A DNA stretch of 64,000 nucleotides from Glycomyces harbinensis (GTDB taxonomy: Bacteria; Actinomycetota; Actinomycetes; Mycobacteriales; Micromonosporaceae): positions 104,489-168,488 of the forward strand of contig NZ_FNAD01000014.1 of NCBI RefSeq assembly GCF_900101745.1, given 5' to 3'. The position numbers and the translations under genes were made by a program. Position 1 is the first letter of the stretch. Each line of letters starts with the position of its first letter. The notes under the pieces were generated by a model. It did not search any database. It saw only the letters and a program-made list of their open reading frames with translations, and was not told where the DNA came from. Shown here one piece after another: positions 60,993-64,000 of the stretch.

Positions 60993-61894
60993 CGCTCCAA
61001 GCCCGACACGACATCGGCTCCTCCCTGACCGTCCTCGACGGCGAGACGCCGCTGCTGCGCTACGTCTACCGCCCCGACACTCCGCAACTGGAGTCCCCGA
61101 AGCCGTACCTGAGCCCGCTCCACGCCCGCTCCGGGCGCCAGGTGAGCCTGTTCCGGCCCTGGGACCACGTGTGGCACAAGGGCATCGCCTGGTCCCTGCC
61201 GGTGGTGGAGGACGAGAACTTCTGGGGCGGACCCACCTACGTCCACGGGAAGCACTACGTGCAGCTCGACAACAACGGCACCCAGCTGCACCAGGGGATC
61301 GCCGAACTCGAGGCCGACGGCGACCGGGTGGCCTTCGCGCACGACCTCGAATGGATCACCCAGGGCGGCGAGCGCTGGTTCACCGAGCGCCGCGCCATCG
61401 GCGCGAGCCTGATCTCGCCCGAGGCCTGGGCCCTGACCTTCGACACCGCGATGACCAACGTGTCCGGGCACGACATCGCGATCGGCTCGCCGACCACGAG
61501 GGGCCGCGAGAACGCCGGCTACGGCGGCCTGTTCTGGCGCGGCCCGCGCTCGTTCACCGACGGCACCCTGGTCACCGCCGACGGCTCCGGCCCCGGCAGC
61601 GAAATGCGCGGGCAGCACCACGAGTGGATGGCCTTCGCCGGACGCTTCGACGAGGACGACGCGAACGCCCTGGTGCTCATGGTCGACCACCACGAGAACC
61701 CGCAGCACCCGCCGCAGTGGTTCGCCCGCAGCGAGGAGTTCGCCGCCCTCAACCCCGCGCCGTTCTTCAGCGAGGAGGTCACCGTGCCCGCCGGGGCCAC
61801 GGTCCGCTTCCGCTATGGCGTGGGCGTCGCCGACGCGGACGCCGGGGCCGCGCCCGACCTCGCCAAGGCGGTGCGCGGCGCCCTCAACGCCTGA
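60989..61894 (+). CDS. DUF6807 (PmoA-like) family protein
   Basis: 301-residue soluble beta-sandwich protein of the PmoA/DUF6807 family. Conserved His-rich elements are visible: LSPLHARSGRQVSLFRPWDH near residue 50 and VDHHENPQHPPQWF near 230, and RGQHHEWMAFAG. Such proteins are commonly encoded next to Gfo/Idh/MocA dehydrogenases in sugar catabolic islands; the activity is unknown, and the name PmoA is historical and not related to methane monooxygenase here. Last gene of the operon; a strong terminator follows. Confidence 0.82.
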   Translation: MTLQARHDIGSSLTVLDGETPLLRYVYRPDTPQLESPKPYLSPLHARSGRQVSLFRPWDHVWHKGIAWSLPVVEDENFWGGPTYVHGKHYVQLDNNGTQLHQGIAELEADGDRVAFAHDLEWITQGGERWFTERRAIGASLISPEAWALTFDTAMTNVSGHDIAIGSPTTRGRENAGYGGLFWRGPRSFTDGTLVTADGSGPGSEMRGQHHEWMAFAGRFDEDDANALVLMVDHHENPQHPPQWFARSEEFAALNPAPFFSEEVTVPAGATVRFRYGVGVADADAGAAPDLAKAVRGALNA

Positions 61895-61904
61895 CAGTCC
61901 AAGA

Positions 61905-61941
61905 CCGGAACCCGCACGCCCCCAAGGCTTGCGGGTTCCGG
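61905..61941. terminator. Bidirectional terminator between convergent genes
   Basis: Perfect 12-bp stem CCGGAACCCGCA (61905-61916) with its complement (61930-61941) around a 13-base loop. It serves the sugar operon on the plus strand and the MFS gene on the minus strand. Confidence 0.8.
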
Positions 61942-61951
61942 CCGCTTCGAA

Positions 61952-63319
61952 CTACGCCGATCCGCCGCGCCTGGTCAGCACCGCGAACCCGACCGCCGAC
62001 ACCGCCGCGAGCACCGCGCAGATCCACAGCGCGTCGTCCGTGCCGACCGTGTCCACCAGGCTTGCCACGATCGGGATGCCCGCGGCAGTCCCGATGTAGC
62101 GCATGGTGTTGTTCACGCCCGAGCCCATCCCGCCCCGGTCGGGCGGGACGCTGTCGATGCTGAGCCGCGTCAGCGCCGGATTGGCCGCGCCGTAACCCGC
62201 GCCCGCGACGATGAGCGCCGGCACCGCGTGCCACCAGGACCAGCCGCCGGCCAGCCCGACCAGCATCACCGACCCGGCCCCGGCGACGACCAGCGCCACC
62301 GCCAGCAGCGCACCCGAGGAGATCGCGAACCGCTTGACCTGCAACGAGACCGCGAACGCCGCGGTCGACCAGATCGCGACCACCGCGGCCGTCGTCACCG
62401 GCCCCAGCCCCGTCTCGGCCTGGAGCACCGTCGGCAGGTAGCTCATCATGCTGATGACCGCGATGCCCGTGACCAGGGCCCCGAGCGAGGCGACGAGGAA
62501 GGCCGGGCGGGCGAACAGGCCGGGGTCGAGCATCGGCTCGCGGCCGCGCAGCTCGACGGCGACGAACGCGGCCGTGAACACCGCCGCGGCGACGAGCAGG
62601 ACCACGACCACCGGGTCCGACCAGCCCTGGCGCCCGAGCGTCAGCCCCGACATGAGCGCGGCCACGCCGAGCCCGAGGGTCACCGTCCCGGCGATGTCGG
62701 CCCGGCGCGGATGCTCGGCCCGCGACTCGGGCAGGACGGCGCGTCCGACCAGGGCCAGGGCCGCCGCGGCCGCCGCGTACAGCCAGTAGGGGCCGTTCCA
62801 ACCCAGCGCCGCGTCCATCAGAGCGGCGAGGATCGCCCCGGCGCCGACGCCCAGACCCATCATCGCCCCGTAGGCGGCGGTGGCCCGCCGCCGGTCCTCG
62901 GCCTCGGTGAAGACCGCGCCCATGATGCCCAGGCTCGAGGTCAGCAGCGCGGCGCTGGCGGCGCCCTGGGCGACGCGGGCGGCGGCGAAGACGACCGTGT
63001 TCGGGGCGAGGGCCGCGAGCAGGACCGCGGCGGCGAGGGACCACGCGCCGACTACGAGGACCTTGCGTCGGCCGTGGTTGTCGGCGAGGCTGCCGGAGGT
63101 GAGCAGCGGGACGGCCAGCCCGAGGGAGATGGCGTTGATGATCCAGGTCTGGCCGGTGGAGCCGGCGTCGAGGTGGGCCGCGGTCTGCGGGGCGAGGATC
63201 AGCGGGGTCGAGTAGTTGAGGATGACCAGCAGCGGGGCCGCGCACAGGACGGCCAGGACGAGGCCGGTCCTGGTGGGCGCCTCGGCCGCGGCGGGTGTCG
63301 TCAAGGTGGGACTCGTCAA
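61952..63319 (-). CDS. MFS drug-exporter-like transporter
   Basis: 455-residue major facilitator of the DHA type. The motif A loop SGSLADNHGRRKVLVVGAWS is clear, and 12-14 hydrophobic segments are seen, including the antiporter-type motif C region (GIMGAVFTEAEDRRRATAAY, which follows helix 5). Starts at a TTG (63319) with AGGAG six bases before it. It is divergent from an HxlR regulator, with two matching operators between; this arrangement usually means substrate-induced efflux of a small toxic compound. Confidence 0.9.
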   Translation of the reverse strand: MTSPTLTTPAAAEAPTRTGLVLAVLCAAPLLVILNYSTPLILAPQTAAHLDAGSTGQTWIINAISLGLAVPLLTSGSLADNHGRRKVLVVGAWSLAAAVLLAALAPNTVVFAAARVAQGAASAALLTSSLGIMGAVFTEAEDRRRATAAYGAMMGLGVGAGAILAALMDAALGWNGPYWLYAAAAAALALVGRAVLPESRAEHPRRADIAGTVTLGLGVAALMSGLTLGRQGWSDPVVVVLLVAAAVFTAAFVAVELRGREPMLDPGLFARPAFLVASLGALVTGIAVISMMSYLPTVLQAETGLGPVTTAAVVAIWSTAAFAVSLQVKRFAISSGALLAVALVVAGAGSVMLVGLAGGWSWWHAVPALIVAGAGYGAANPALTRLSIDSVPPDRGGMGSGVNNTMRYIGTAAGIPIVASLVDTVGTDDALWICAVLAAVSAVGFAVLTRRGGSA

Positions 63320-63332
63320 CGGGAACTCCTAG

Positions 63333-63347
63333 GTTCGTTCAATGAAC
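63333..63347. promoter_or_regulatory. HxlR operator, copy 1
   Basis: GTTCGTTCAATGAAC, inverted repeat of GTTC-TT/AA-GAAC with one mismatch. It lies 14 bases before the MFS start. Centre-to-centre distance to the copy at 63370-63384 is 37 bp. Confidence 0.8.
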
Positions 63348-63369
63348 TCAAAAGAGCCTAGCAGTGTTG

Positions 63370-63384
63370 GTTCATTCAATGAAC
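63370..63384. promoter_or_regulatory. HxlR operator, copy 2
   Basis: GTTCATTCAATGAAC, perfect seven-base inverted repeat around one C, 18 bases before the HxlR start. With the first copy it occupies the whole divergent promoter region. Confidence 0.82.
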
Positions 63385-63401
63385 TCGACTAGGATGTGGT
63401 C

Positions 63402-63920
63402 ATGGCACTCGGCAAGGACTACCTGGGGCAGGACTGCTCGCTGTCCCGCGCGCTCGAACTGCTCGGCGAGCGCTGGACCCTGCTGGTGGTGCAGAACGCG
63501 CTCTACGGCGTGCGGCGCTTCAGCGACTTCCAGGTCCGCCTCGACATCCCCAGGGCGGTCCTGTCGGACCGCCTGAGCCGCCTGACCGGGGCCGGGGTCC
63601 TGGAGAAGCGGCTGTACCAGCCCTCGCCGCCGCGCCACGAGTACCTGCTCACCGACTCGGGGGTGGAGCTGTGGCCGGTGATCTTCTCCCTCGGGATGTG
63701 GGGCAGGCGCCACATCGGCGGCGAGTCCGCGCGGCTGTTCCGCCACGCCGACTGCGGCGCCAAGCTGCTGCCCTCCACCGACTGCTCCGAATGCGGTCCG
63801 ATCGCGCCGGGCGACGTCGAGATGTACCCCGGCCCCGGCCCCAAGCGCGACGACCCGGTCAGCCGCGCCATGAACCGCCCGCGCCGACTCCTCGAACCGG
63901 TCGTCCCCGAACCCTCCTAG
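63402..63920 (+). CDS. HxlR-family transcriptional regulator
   Basis: 172-residue winged-helix regulator. The HxlR core is at about 8-105: CSLSRALELLGERWTLLVVQ, FSDFQVRLDIPRAVLSDRLS and KRLYQPSPPRHEYLLTDSG. It is followed by a Cys-containing tail (ADCGAKLLPSTDCSECG) that could bind a metal or react with a thiol-active effector. The ATG at 63402 has AGGATGTGG upstream. It is divergently transcribed from the MFS exporter and is expected to bind the two inverted repeats between them. Confidence 0.9.
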   Translation: MALGKDYLGQDCSLSRALELLGERWTLLVVQNALYGVRRFSDFQVRLDIPRAVLSDRLSRLTGAGVLEKRLYQPSPPRHEYLLTDSGVELWPVIFSLGMWGRRHIGGESARLFRHADCGAKLLPSTDCSECGPIAPGDVEMYPGPGPKRDDPVSRAMNRPRRLLEPVVPEPS

Positions 63921-64000
63921 CTTGATTTTTAACCTTTGGTGCTGGTCAGGTGCTGTTCTCGCTCTCTCATGGTTTTTTCGCGTTTGGCTTTCTTGCCCGG

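Noticed and set aside
60989..61894. Methane monooxygenase subunit (PmoA)
   Set aside because: Soluble His-rich protein of DUF6807; the name is a misleading legacy and the neighbours are sugar genes.

Overview
The window is chromosomal DNA of a high-GC, Gram-positive actinobacterium. Evidence: GC-rich third codon positions throughout, GTG and TTG starts, many translationally coupled ATGA/GTGA junctions, Tat-type signal peptides, ECF42 sigma, LtrA, DUF2277, and sugar ABC importers that carry no ATPase of their own. A soil or plant-associated saprophyte (Glycomyces/Streptomyces-like) fits the gene content, but genus is not decided by the sequence. No tRNA, rRNA, CRISPR array, intact insertion sequence or replication origin was seen.

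Layout. (1) 1-1208: 3'-truncated gene for a secreted protein. (2) 1299-8242: a LacI-controlled sugar island with a GH2 enzyme, solute-binding lipoprotein, two permeases and a DUF624/YesL membrane protein. (3) 8319-21336: a hemicellulose island: exported GH67 alpha-glucuronidase with long C-terminal extensions, secreted GH43 enzyme, a second ABC importer of LplB/YtcP type, a GH3 beta-glycosidase and a second DUF624 protein. Together they fit glucuronoxylan side-chain removal outside the cell, oligosaccharide uptake and intracellular hydrolysis. (4) 21344-25262: methyltransferase, P-loop kinase, and a secreted PL11 rhamnogalacturonan lyase with its own promoter/operator. (5) about 25440-28400: a gene-free repeat island, including a satellite-like array of about 75-bp monomers in which every fourth monomer is a distinct hairpin type. 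(6) 28516-30670: sulfotransferase and an aminoglycoside-phosphotransferase-fold protein. (7) 30725-38166: a DeoR-controlled acid-sugar catabolic cluster with an Nramp-fold transporter that lacks the metal-binding motifs. (8) 38255-53408: mixed housekeeping and lineage-specific genes (four envelope proteins of unknown function, DedA, AidB, LtrA, UPF0303, thioesterase, and a YCII-ECF42-MFS operon). (9) 53506-61894: a third LacI-controlled glycoside island (GH2, LacI, two permeases, binding protein, Gfo/Idh/MocA dehydrogenase, DUF6807/PmoA). (10) 61952-63920: a divergent MFS exporter/HxlR regulator pair with two matching operators.

Regulation is unusually readable. Each of the three LacI/DeoR-type islands and the HxlR pair has its own family of inverted repeats next to regulator and target genes, several sitting exactly on recognisable -35/-10 promoters. 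All three importers lack an ATP-binding subunit, which points to a shared ATPase (MsiK type) elsewhere. The least explained features are the higher-order repeat array and the metal-site-less Nramp protein in the acid-sugar operon.
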